Shown: positions 1-9,500 of the stretch, piece after piece
Layout: every line of letters begins with the position of its first letter
How positions within the stretch are numbered: the first letter of the stretch is position 1
Origin: JBGPIK01 sp041484845
GTDB taxonomy: Bacteria; Desulfobacterota; Binatia; UBA9968
Direction of reading: 5' to 3'
DNA: 20,098 nt
Assembly (NCBI GenBank): GCA_041484845.1
Contig: JBGPIK010000079.1
Location: 1 to 20,098 of the forward strand
The notes under the pieces: model-generated
Databases searched by the model: none
What the model was told of the DNA's origin: nothing
What the model saw: only the letters and a program-made list of their open reading frames with translations
Position numbers and translations under genes: made by a program

Positions 1-216
1 ACTCAGATTGCCGCCTCTAGCCAGCAGCAATTAGCAGGGATGGATCAAGTGGCCATGGCCATGGAGAACATTAAACAGGCGAGCGCGCAAAACGTGGCTG
101 GGACTAAACAAGCGGAGACCGCAGCGCAAACCCTCAACGAGTTTGGCCATAAGCTAAAACAGCTGGTGGAACGATACGAGGTAAAAACTAGTCCTCAGCC
201 GCCAGCGCGTGGCTAG
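1..216 (+). CDS. Methyl-accepting chemotaxis protein, C-terminal end (partial)
   Basis: This frame is open from the first base and ends at TAG 214-216, giving 71 visible residues. The sequence is rich in Ala, Gln and Ser, with segments such as QIAASSQQQLAGMDQVAMAM and later ETAAQTLNEFGHKLKQLVERY. This is the typical heptad-repeat C-terminal helix of the cytoplasmic signalling and methylation region of a chemoreceptor. It ends in a short Pro-rich tail (SPQPPARG). The conserved hairpin tip and any ligand-binding domain lie upstream of the window. CheA follows after about 42 nt, so this is probably the receptor of the same pathway, in the position of WspA in Wsp clusters. The family call rests on composition, heptads and context, because the diagnostic tip is not visible. 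Confidence 0.8.
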   Translation, partial: TQIAASSQQQLAGMDQVAMAMENIKQASAQNVAGTKQAETAAQTLNEFGHKLKQLVERYEVKTSPQPPARG

Positions 217-258
217 AGGCCCAAAACAGGCCATTGAATATCTGCGCGGAGATAAGTG

Positions 259-2559
259 ATGAACGAAAAAGACAGTGACTTTTTAAGCCGCCTTCTTTCG
301 ACGTTCAAGGTCGAGGCAGAGGAACACCTTAAGCTCATGATTGCGGGGCTGCTAAAGTTGGAAAAAACATCGACAGTGGACGAGCAGTTGCGTACCATCG
401 AGAACATTTTTCGCGAAGCCCATAGTCTGAAGGGCGCGTCCCGAGCGGTGAACATGAAAGAGATCGAGGCCCTCTGCCAATCTCTAGAAAACCTCTTTGC
501 CGCTTGGAAGCGCAAAGATCTCGCTCCCTCGCCCGAGCTGTTCGACATCCTCCACCAGACTGTGGACGGCCTCGGCCAACTGCTTTCTTCCACAGACCGC
601 GAACTTACCGCAGGCGTAAAAGCCCGGGTCCGAGAACTAGGTGAGAAACTAGAGAAGGTACTGAAGGAGATTGCGCCTGCAGCCAAACAAGAAATCCCGG
701 AGAAAAAAGAGCAGGAACAGCCTGAGGCCTCTCAAGCGGAGGCTTCCCAACTCCCGTTCGATGGGAGACCCGTTTCAGCGGAGACCTTAAGAATAGGGAC
801 GGCAAAACTGGATGCCGTTTTTCTCAAAACGGAAGAGTTACTGTCAGCCAAGCTCGCTACCGGTCAACACGCCACCGATTTAAGAGAGATCAACACCGCC
901 CTGTCGGCATGGAAACGAGATTGGGCAAAAATCCAGCGCGAGGTGGGAACGACCCGGGGAAACTTCGAAAAGGACGCTCGAGATGGCGCAGCGGGGAATG
1001 GACGGCTCACGAAAATCATTGAGTTATTAAATTGGAATTACCATGCCGTTACAGGAATCGAGAGCAAGTTGACCGCTTTGGGCAGATCGGTGGAACAGGA
1101 TCATCGAGTGATAAGTGGAATGGTGGATGATCTACTAGCAGAGATGAAAAAAGTGTTGATGGTCCCCTTCGGGTCGATGCTGGAAAGCTTTCCCAGTTTG
1201 GTCCGTAACCTCTCGCGCGATCAAGGCAAAGAGGTAGAGCTGTTGACCGAAGGGGGAGAGATTGAAGTCGACAGACGGATCCTGGAGGAAATGAAAGATC
1301 CTTTCATTCACTTAGTTCGCAACTGCATCGACCACGGCATGGAGAAGCCGGAGGAACGTGAGACGAAAGAAAAACCACGCCGAGGGACGATCCGAATTAC
1401 GGTAGCGCAAAAGAACGGTCGCAAGGTTGAGATCCTCGTCTCTGACGATGGCAGGGGCATCGATCTGACAAAGGTTCGAGCATCAGCCCTTAAGCTGGGC
1501 CAGATCACACAACAGGAAGCTGAGAATCTCGGCGATCAAGAGACGCTGGCGTTTATTTTCCGCTCCGGAGTTTCTACCAGCCCGATAATTACGGAGCTCT
1601 CCGGCCGGGGTTTGGGTCTGGCGATCGTACGTGAGAAGGCGGAAAAACTAGGGGGCGTGGTAGCCGTAGATTCGAGCCTGCGAATAGGCACGACCTTTCG
1701 TGTGGTTCTACCGCTCACGATGGCCACTTTCCGGGGGATCCCCGTTCGCGTGGGCGAACATCTCTTTGTTCTTCCTTCTACCCATGTCGCTCGCGTAGCC
1801 CAAGTGGAGAGGGCAAAAATCCAGACGGTCGAGAATAAGGAGACCATCCAACTTGATGGAGAGACCGTTTCCCTGGTCCACCTGGGAGATGCCTTGGAGC
1901 TTCCAAGGGAAAACCCGACGAAAGATTCCAAAGATACGGTGCTAATCGTACTCATCACCCTCGATGAGAAATGCATCGCTTTTCTCATCGACGAGGTCCT
2001 TAATGAGCAAGAGGTGTTGGTAAAGAGTCTGGGAAGGCAACTATCACGGGTGCGGAACGTGGCTGGCGCGACAGTTTTGGCGACAAGGAAGCTGGCACTG
2101 ATCCTTAACGTTTCCGATTTGATGAAATCCGCCATCAAGGCCGGCAGCGCGGGTCTAAGAGCCGCTCCTCTCTCTTTGGAAGAAGAAACGACAAAAACAA
2201 CCTCCGTCCTCGTTGTGGAAGACTCGATCACTGCCCGTACCCTGCTCAAGAGCATCCTGGAAGCAGCAGGATACCACGTCAACACCGCCGTAGACGGCGT
2301 GGATGGTTTCACCCAGCTTCGCAGCGGCGCGTTCGATATCGTGGTCTCCGACGTGGAGATGCCAAGAATGAATGGTTTTGACCTCGCGGCAAAAATCCGT
2401 GGAGACAAGAAGCTGTCTGACTTGCCGGTCGTATTAGTGACCGCACTGGAGTCCCGCGAAGACCGGGAGCGGGGAATAGATGTGGGAGCCAACGCCTATA
2501 TTGTTAAGAGCAGCTTCGACCAGAGCAATTTATTGGAAGTTATCCGAAGGTTGGTCTGA
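259..2559 (+). CDS. cheA: Hybrid chemotaxis histidine kinase CheA with C-terminal receiver (WspE/FrzE-like)
   Basis: A kinase that takes signals from chemoreceptors and phosphorylates CheB and receiver proteins. Residues are numbered from a GTG at 256. An Hpt domain occupies about 1-130 with phospho-acceptor His56 in HSLKG. A variable linker (about 140-250) shows no recognisable P2 domain. The dimerisation and ATPase domains run about 255-485, with N-box HLVRNCIDHG (352-361), SDDGRGI and GRGLGLAIVRE. A CheW-like domain spans about 488-630. The C-terminal receiver spans about 650-767 with acidic pair ED (655-656), phospho-acceptor Asp699 (VSDVEMP) and Lys751. ATG 259 is preferred over GTG 256 because GGAG at 248-251 lies 7 nt upstream of it. 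CheB starts 40 nt downstream. The receiver fusion is typical of WspE- and FrzE-type CheA proteins, where it may act as a phosphate sink or adaptation module. All expected catalytic motifs are present. Confidence 0.95.
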   Translation: MNEKDSDFLSRLLSTFKVEAEEHLKLMIAGLLKLEKTSTVDEQLRTIENIFREAHSLKGASRAVNMKEIEALCQSLENLFAAWKRKDLAPSPELFDILHQTVDGLGQLLSSTDRELTAGVKARVRELGEKLEKVLKEIAPAAKQEIPEKKEQEQPEASQAEASQLPFDGRPVSAETLRIGTAKLDAVFLKTEELLSAKLATGQHATDLREINTALSAWKRDWAKIQREVGTTRGNFEKDARDGAAGNGRLTKIIELLNWNYHAVTGIESKLTALGRSVEQDHRVISGMVDDLLAEMKKVLMVPFGSMLESFPSLVRNLSRDQGKEVELLTEGGEIEVDRRILEEMKDPFIHLVRNCIDHGMEKPEERETKEKPRRGTIRITVAQKNGRKVEILVSDDGRGIDLTKVRASALKLGQITQQEAENLGDQETLAFIFRSGVSTSPIITELSGRGLGLAIVREKAEKLGGVVAVDSSLRIGTTFRVVLPLTMATFRGIPVRVGEHLFVLPSTHVARVAQVERAKIQTVENKETIQLDGETVSLVHLGDALELPRENPTKDSKDTVLIVLITLDEKCIAFLIDEVLNEQEVLVKSLGRQLSRVRNVAGATVLATRKLALILNVSDLMKSAIKAGSAGLRAAPLSLEEETTKTTSVLVVEDSITARTLLKSILEAAGYHVNTAVDGVDGFTQLRSGAFDIVVSDVEMPRMNGFDLAAKIRGDKKLSDLPVVLVTALESREDRERGIDVGANAYIVKSSFDQSNLLEVIRRLV

Positions 2560-2599
2560 GTAAAGACTCCATCGTTAAATGGTTTGAGACAGGCAACGA

Positions 2600-3649
2600 A
2601 TGATTAAAGTGCTCGTGGTTGAGGATTCACCTGTTGTCCAGGAATTCCTGGTTCACATTCTAAATTCCGATCCGGATTTACGAGTCATTGGAACGGCAAA
2701 GGATGGGGAAGAGGCTCTGGAGGCGGTAAAATCTAAGAAGCCTGACGTTATCACCATGGACATTCATATGCCGAAGATGGGCGGTTTTGAGGCAAGCCAA
2801 AAAATTATGGAGACCCATCCCACGCCGATCGTTATTGTGAGTGGTAGTTCTGGTGCGGCAGAAGTCGCAAACACGTTTCACGCTCTCGAGGCTGGTGCCC
2901 TTTCAGTTATCCCACGCCCGAAGGGCATCGGTCATCCTGAATACGAGACAACCGCAAGGGAATTGATCCAAACCGTGAAGCTGATGTCTGAGGTCAAAGT
3001 GGTGAGACGATGGCCGCGATCGATTAAACAACGGCAGGCCTCTTTGGCTCCAAAAGCTACAACAGACAAGCCCGCGCAAGAAATCGGGATAGTCGCGATC
3101 GGGGCATCCACGGGTGGACCGCCAGCTCTTCAAACGATTTTATCCCAACTGCCAATTGGTTTTCCGGTTCCAATAGTCATCGTTCAGCACATGGCTTCAG
3201 GATTTATCGAGGGCTTTGCGGAGTGGCTGGCGCAATCTTGCCGGCTACCTGTTCATGTGGCTGCCCATGGCGAACACCTCCGACCGGGCCACATTTATGT
3301 CGCTCCAGATGGTTTTCAGATGGGGGTCGCGATTTGCGAGCGCATCGTGCTTACCAAAAGTGAGGCCGAGAATGGCCTTCGCCCGGCGGTTGGCTATCTA
3401 TTCAGATCCGTTGCGGACGTCTATGGAAGAAATGCCATCGGCGTATTGCTAACCGGCATGGGAAAGGACGGAGCAGAGGGATTAAAGCTGATGCGAGAAA
3501 AGGGCGCTGTTACCGTCGCTCAGGATAAGCAAACCTCCGTTGTCTATGGCATGCCGAGAGAGGCGCTAGAACTCGATGCGGCAGCGTATGTGCTTTCACC
3601 TGACAAGATTGCTGATCTGCTGAAAAGTTTAACGAAGAAGAGTCGTTGA
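2600..3649 (+). CDS. cheB: Chemotaxis response regulator protein-glutamate methylesterase CheB (WspF-like)
   Basis: Removes methyl groups from (or deamidates) receptor glutamates to set sensory adaptation. It is 349 residues, the usual CheB length. The N-terminal receiver (about 1-125) has the acidic pair ED (8-9), phospho-acceptor Asp54 (ITMDIHMP) and a conserved Lys in the PRPKG segment. A linker follows. The methylesterase domain (about 160-345) has catalytic Ser170 in GASTGG, His197 in VQHM and Asp290 in GMGKDGAEG, so the triad is complete. The start ATG has only a weak Shine-Dalgarno (GAGACAGG just upstream). The gene lies 40 nt after cheA and 10 nt before the c-di-GMP enzyme, which fits one transcript. 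Phosphorylation by the upstream CheA is inferred from context. The corresponding Wsp gene is wspF. Confidence 0.96.
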   Translation: MIKVLVVEDSPVVQEFLVHILNSDPDLRVIGTAKDGEEALEAVKSKKPDVITMDIHMPKMGGFEASQKIMETHPTPIVIVSGSSGAAEVANTFHALEAGALSVIPRPKGIGHPEYETTARELIQTVKLMSEVKVVRRWPRSIKQRQASLAPKATTDKPAQEIGIVAIGASTGGPPALQTILSQLPIGFPVPIVIVQHMASGFIEGFAEWLAQSCRLPVHVAAHGEHLRPGHIYVAPDGFQMGVAICERIVLTKSEAENGLRPAVGYLFRSVADVYGRNAIGVLLTGMGKDGAEGLKLMREKGAVTVAQDKQTSVVYGMPREALELDAAAYVLSPDKIADLLKSLTKKSR

Positions 3650-3659
3650 GAGAGCAACC

Positions 3660-6551
3660 ATGAAGGCTGCGAAAAAATACAAAAACAAAAGCGTCGGAAT
3701 TCTAATCGCCGAGGACAGTCGGACGCAGGCGGAGCATTTGCATCATTTGCTTGAAGAGAATGGCTTTAAGGTCACCGCGGCTTCGGACGGTTCACAAGCT
3801 CTTGAGGCAGCCCGTGAGCACAAACCCAGCCTGGTGATCAGCGACATTATGATGCCGGAGCTGGACGGCTACGAGCTGTGCAGGGAAATCAAATCCGATG
3901 CTCAATTGAAGGATGTTCCGGTTATTCTGCTTACGTCGCTGTCCAGCCCCCAAGATGTCATCCAGGGTCTGCAGTGCGGGGCCGATAACTTCATCAAGAA
4001 ACCCTACAACGAGAAGCACCTCCTATCCCGCATCGACTACATCCTGGCTAACCAGGCCCTGCGCAAGAACCAGAGGGTGCAGTTGAGCATGGAGGTTCAG
4101 GTAGCTGGGCAAAAACATGTCATCAACTCGGAGCGCCAGCAGATTTTGGATCTTTTAGTTTCCACCTATGAAGAAGCGATTCATCTCAACGAGGATCTGA
4201 ACGAGAGGCAGAAGGAGCTGGTGCATTCGTATCATTCGTTGCAGGGGATTTACCGGATTGCGGAGGGGCTCAACCAGTGCACCACCGTGCAAGACGTGGC
4301 CCACAGAGCCTTGGAGCGGGCGCTGGAGCTGCCAAACGTCCAGGCTGGCTGGATCATTCGCCAAGAGAACGGCTCGGGGTTCCGGGTGGTTTCCGCTCTC
4401 GGTTTGCCTCCTGCACTCAGTGACCCGAAGGCATTGGAGGGGGACTGTCTGTGTCGAGAGGGACTGAATTCCAACGGGTTTCCCCACGCGACCAACATTT
4501 TCGAATGTCAACGGATGAACCAAGCCAACGGAGATGCGGGAGGCTTGCGTTACCATGCCACGGTGCCGTTGCGCACCAAGGACAGGCTGTTGGGGGCGAT
4601 GAACCTGGTGGGGGCGGAGGAAGGTCTGTTCAGTAATGAAGAACTTAGAACCCTCGACGGTATCGGCAACCAGATAGCGATGGCGCTGGAGCGCGCCGAG
4701 CTGATTCAAAACCTTGAAAACAGAGTCCAGGAAAGAACCGCTGACATTCGGCTGCTCCAGGAAGTAGCCGTGGCTGCCAATGAGGCAGTGAATATTGAGG
4801 ATGCCATGCACACCATCCTCAAGCTTATTTGTACTCGGATCGGCTGGCCCGTCGGGCATGTCTATCTTCCTGCGCAAGAGGGTACGGGGGAGACCGAATC
4901 AAAGGGTAGTTGGCATTTCAAAGATCCCGAACGGTTTGAGACGTTTCGAAAAATAACTGAGGCAACCCGCTTCGCTCCCGGCGTCGGTTTACCGGGCCGG
5001 GTCATCGTAAGCACCAAGCCTGAATGGATTTCGGATGTCACCCAGGATGCGAATTTTTTACGAGCAAGATTCGCAGAGGACATTGTCGTCCGCGCCGGCT
5101 TTGCCGTGCCGGCGATGGCGGGAAAAGAGGCAGTCGCGGTCATGGAGTTTTTTTCCGATCGTCCTATCAGCCGCGACCGGCATCTGCTGAATATGATGGT
5201 TCAGGCGGGAACTCAACTCGGTCGGGTTGCTGAACGAGAGAAGGCAGTCCAAGCAGTTCGGCACATGGCCTATTATGATGCTTTGACCGACCTTCCCAAT
5301 CGCCTCTTTCTCCGTGAACGCCTTAAGCAGAGCCTCGTCTCGGCAGCGCGGGAACGTAAAACGGTAGCGCTCCTCTTGCTGGATTTGGATCGCTTCAAGG
5401 ATATCAACGATACCTTAGGGCATCATAACGGCGACCTGCTTCTCCAAGAAATCGGGAGACGGCTGAAAGAGATACTGCCCGAGGCAGATATCGTCGCGCG
5501 ACTCGGCGGTGATGAATTTGGCATTTTGGTTCCAGATGCGGGCATCAATGACGCCATCCAATGCTCACGTAAAATTCTGGATGCCTTCCAAAAACCTTTT
5601 GTGGTGGAACGGCTCAATCTTGCCAGGAAGACCAGCATTGGGATCGCGCTCTACCCGGAACACGGCGAAGAAGGAGATCTGCTTTACCAAAGGGCGGATG
5701 TGGCCATGTACGTGGCCAAAAACAGCCCCAGCGGCTACGCCGTATACGATCCAACAAAAGATCAATATAGCCCACGCCATCTTGCATTGATGAGTGAGCT
5801 ACAGCAGGGAATCGCCAAAGATCAGTTGATTCTCTTCTACCAACCCAAGATCGATCTCCATACGAACCGAGTTGTAGGAGTTGAAGCATTAGTCCGGTGG
5901 CAGCATCCCCAGCTCGGCATCATCGCTCCGGACCAGTTCCTTCCACTGGCGGAGCGCACCGGGTTAATGGCGTCACTCACCCATTGTGTACTTCGTGAAG
6001 CCTGCATCCAGTATAGGGTTTGGACCGGTCATGGAATGAAAATCAAAATAGCCGTGAATCTTTCCGCCCATGTACTGCACGATACGGAATTTCCAACCCA
6101 GCTTCGCACGCTTCTAAAGACGATGGATGTGCCTGCGGATGCTCTCATGTGCGAGATCACCGAGAGTTCCATCATGGGTGATCTGGCGCTGGCTTCGCAA
6201 AATCTTAATCAGCTGCAATCGCTGGGTCTGAGCTTTTCTATCGACGATTTCGGGACAGGATATTCGTCATTGGCTTATCTGAAAAATCTACCAGTGGAGG
6301 AACTCAAAATCGACAAATCATTCACTCAAAACATGTTGTCGAACGACAAAGACGCGGCCATCGTGCGTTCAACAATCGAATTGAGCCACAATCTTGGGCT
6401 ACGGGTGGTCGCTGAGGGAGTGGAAAACGAGGAGGTGTTGCAGGCGTTGCGCGTATTGGGCTGTGACGTTGCGCAGGGATACTACATCAGTCATCCCATT
6501 CCGGGCAGCAAAATTCCTGACTGGCTGAAGGAGTCATCGTGGTCACTTTAG
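3660..6551 (+). CDS. Response regulator with GAF, GGDEF and EAL domains (c-di-GMP turnover)
   Basis: A phospho-receiver protein that makes and/or degrades c-di-GMP; 963 residues. The receiver (about 12-130) has Asp62 in ISDIMMPE and a KKP motif. A conserved linker (about 150-190, SERQQILDLL) precedes GAF1 (about 200-350), which carries C263, C265 and C283. GAF2 spans about 375-525 (GVGLPGRV). The GGDEF domain (about 535-700) has LTDLPNR, LDLDRFKDIND and GGDEF at 616-620. The inhibitory I-site is absent: the RxxD position reads PEAD (607-610). The EAL domain (about 715-955) has EAL 742-744, EITESS, DDFGTGYSS and VVAEGVE, so both domains look catalytically competent. The start lies 10 nt after cheB with a modest GAGAG Shine-Dalgarno. 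Its place mirrors WspR, the diguanylate cyclase output of Wsp, but here a phosphodiesterase domain is added. The net activity cannot be told from sequence. Confidence 0.95.
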   Translation: MKAAKKYKNKSVGILIAEDSRTQAEHLHHLLEENGFKVTAASDGSQALEAAREHKPSLVISDIMMPELDGYELCREIKSDAQLKDVPVILLTSLSSPQDVIQGLQCGADNFIKKPYNEKHLLSRIDYILANQALRKNQRVQLSMEVQVAGQKHVINSERQQILDLLVSTYEEAIHLNEDLNERQKELVHSYHSLQGIYRIAEGLNQCTTVQDVAHRALERALELPNVQAGWIIRQENGSGFRVVSALGLPPALSDPKALEGDCLCREGLNSNGFPHATNIFECQRMNQANGDAGGLRYHATVPLRTKDRLLGAMNLVGAEEGLFSNEELRTLDGIGNQIAMALERAELIQNLENRVQERTADIRLLQEVAVAANEAVNIEDAMHTILKLICTRIGWPVGHVYLPAQEGTGETESKGSWHFKDPERFETFRKITEATRFAPGVGLPGRVIVSTKPEWISDVTQDANFLRARFAEDIVVRAGFAVPAMAGKEAVAVMEFFSDRPISRDRHLLNMMVQAGTQLGRVAEREKAVQAVRHMAYYDALTDLPNRLFLRERLKQSLVSAARERKTVALLLLDLDRFKDINDTLGHHNGDLLLQEIGRRLKEILPEADIVARLGGDEFGILVPDAGINDAIQCSRKILDAFQKPFVVERLNLARKTSIGIALYPEHGEEGDLLYQRADVAMYVAKNSPSGYAVYDPTKDQYSPRHLALMSELQQGIAKDQLILFYQPKIDLHTNRVVGVEALVRWQHPQLGIIAPDQFLPLAERTGLMASLTHCVLREACIQYRVWTGHGMKIKIAVNLSAHVLHDTEFPTQLRTLLKTMDVPADALMCEITESSIMGDLALASQNLNQLQSLGLSFSIDDFGTGYSSLAYLKNLPVEELKIDKSFTQNMLSNDKDAAIVRSTIELSHNLGLRVVAEGVENEEVLQALRVLGCDVAQGYYISHPIPGSKIPDWLKESSWSL

Positions 6552-9500
6552 AAAGTTGGGTTATGAAATCACCGAGTAGAAAAATACAATGTGCGATTGA
6601 AATTTTAATTGCCGAGGACAGCCCGACTCAGGCCGAACAACTCAGGCGACTCCTCGAAAATCACGGTTATGGAGTTACAGTCGCGGCAAACGGAAAAGAG
6701 GCTCTTGAAGCAGCACTCAAGCGCCAACCTGCTTTAGTTGTCAGCGACATCATAATGCCAGAGATGGATGGCTACGCTCTCTGTAAAGCGATTAAGTCTG
6801 AGGAGAAACTAAAGGACATACCGGTGGTACTCCTCACTCAACTTTCTACTCCAGAAGACGTAATCAAGGGTTTGCAGTGCGAGGCTGACAACTTCATCAG
6901 AAAGCCCTATGACCCGAAATACCTTCTCTCACGCCTTGAGTCGATCCTGACGAACCGAAAGCTAAGGGGGACGGAGAAGGTTCACATGGGGCTGGAGATC
7001 TACCTATCCGGGCAGAGACACTTCATTACCTCAGAACGGCAACAGATTCTGGACCTGCTTATCTCGACCTATGAAGAAGCGGTCCAGCTAAACATACAGC
7101 TTGCTGAGCGGGAAAAAAGACTTAATCATTCGAATCATGTGCTCAGCGGACTCTACCGCCTGGCGGAGGATCTCAATAAGGCCGTTACCACGGAGCAGGT
7201 TCTTGACAAAGCCATACAAGGAGCGATGGAGTTACCTGGCGTCCAGGCCGCTTGGCTGTCGCTTCGCGAAGGAAAAACCGGCTTCCGGCTTGCTGCGGCA
7301 AGGGGCCTCCCGCCCGCGCTCGAAACCCTGGATGCATTCAGCGGTGACTGCATGTGCCGCCAAAAGCTACTTGCGGGGGATCTCGATAGCGTAACCAATA
7401 TTCTTGAATGTGAGCGCTTAAGCAAAGCAACCGGCGATACCCGCGGACTTCGTTACCATGCCTCTGTTCCGCTGTGGTTTGGTAACAAAACAGTGGGGAT
7501 TATGAATCTCGCTGGTCCGGATGAGGGGCTTTTTACTGACGAGGAACTGAAGATTTTATATGGTGTAGGCAACCAAGTTGCTGTCGCTCTGGAACGGGCA
7601 CACCTGCACGAAAATTTGGAAAAAAAGGTTCAGGAGAGAACCGAGGCTCTTAGGGCAGAAATTGAAGAGCGAACCCGGGCACAGGAGGCTCAGGCACGCC
7701 TTGTCGCCATCCTTGAGGCAACGACAGATTTGGTGGGCATCTCCGATGTTGAGGGGCATATCGTCTATCTTAACAAGGGTGGCCGGAGGATGCTCGGGAT
7801 CGGTGCCGACGAAGACGTGTCCGGTCTAATAATCAAGGATAGCCATCCAGAATCGCTACGGTCATTCATTCTAAATGAAGCTATCCCAAGCGCCATTCGT
7901 GACGGTGTATGGAGCAGCGAAACCGTCCTACTGCGGCGGGATGGTCGAGAGATTCCTGTTTCGCAGGTGATCATTGCCCATGAGGCCCCTGATGGAACGG
8001 TGCAGTGCCTTTCCACGATCTGCCGCGACATCACCGAACGCAAAAGGAATGAACAAGAGATCCAGCATAATCTGGAACGCATTCGAGCCCTGCACGATAT
8101 TGACGTAGCTATCAGCTCCACTTTGGACCTCCGCGCTGTACTGGATGTCCTGCTAGAAAAAATTGAAATCTTTCTTCCCTATACGTGCGCCAGCACTGTC
8201 AGGTTAATGAATCGAAAAACCGGAGTGTTAGAGTCTCTCGGTTGCCGGGGCTTGAGCGAGGAGGAATGGAAAGCACAGGAAAACAGATCTCTCGGGGAGC
8301 GCACCAGACAGATAGTCACCACACAGAAACCTCTGGCGGTACGCAATGTTCAAACAGATCCGCGAACCTACAACCCGGAGATCTTTCGCAAGTACGGGTT
8401 GGTATCCTATTTGGGAGTCCCTTTGATTGTTCAAAACGAGACCCTGGGAGTTCTCGGTCTTTATACGAAAGAAGAGCACGAGTTTAGCAATAAAGAGATC
8501 GAGTTCCTCACCACCCTCGCTGGCCAGGCGGCCATAGCGATCAATAATTCCCAGCTCCATGAGCAGATCTCTTTATCGAAGCGAGAATTGGAGTCAACCA
8601 ATCAGTATCTCGAAAGATCCCTAAAACAGCTTTCCAGTCTTTACACGGCTCTCACCCCTCTCGCCCCTGCTGAATCCGTTCATGAGATGATGGAAGGAAT
8701 TATCGAAAGGCTCATGGAAGCCACCGGAGCGGACGCCGCGTTGATACGCATCTCGGATAACGCGACCGGCGCCCTTGCGCTGGCGAGCCAGCGCGGCTTC
8801 CCAGATTATTACCTGAAGGCCATTGAAACCGTGGTGCCCGGCTCTTCAGCCGATGGGGTCTATAGGAACGGCGAGATCATTATCGCCCCCGATATTGCTT
8901 TAGAGCCACGTTTAAAAGGGAAGATTCAGCTGCAAGTTGGTTTGCGCTCCTGCGCCATGCTTGCCCTAAAAGTACGGCGAGAGGTGCGGGGTATCATTCA
9001 CCTGGCCAGTCGTAGGTTGGGCTACTTCGACGAGGAGCAAAGGGATCACCTAATGGCCATTGCCCGGCAAATGGGCATCGCGCTGGAGAACCGGGAGCTT
9101 TTTGAAAATCTCAGAGCATCAAGAGATCAGCTCGAAAAGGCCAACAAAGTTAAAAACGAGTTCTTGAGCGTTATGTCCCATGAGCTAAGAACGCCTCTCA
9201 ATGTCATCATGGGCTACACGAAAATGATCCAAGAGGGATTTTTTGGGGAGCTTAATCAGAAACAAACGGAAGGCTTAACCAAGGTTGTGGAGCAGTCCAC
9301 GGAGCTATTGATAATGGTCAGCGGAATATTGAATGTCACTCAGCTTGAAGCCGGTGAGACAAAAGCAGCCAGTGTTCCAGTTGATTTGAGTCGTTTCTTG
9401 GAGATGGTCAAGTCGAGCTATGGTATTCTCTTGAAAAAACAAATCACTCTCAACTGGGACTATTCTGATGACCTCCCCGTAATGCACACCGACGAGGACA

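Noticed and set aside
1536..2492. Long minus-strand ORF of 318 codons opposite cheA
   Set aside because: Ser/Arg/Thr-rich shadow of the cheA coding strand with no family resemblance; all CheA motifs are on the + strand.
4155..4877. Minus-strand ORF of 240 codons opposite the GGDEF-EAL gene
   Set aside because: It lies antisense to the well-supported linker and GAF1 region and has no recognisable domain.
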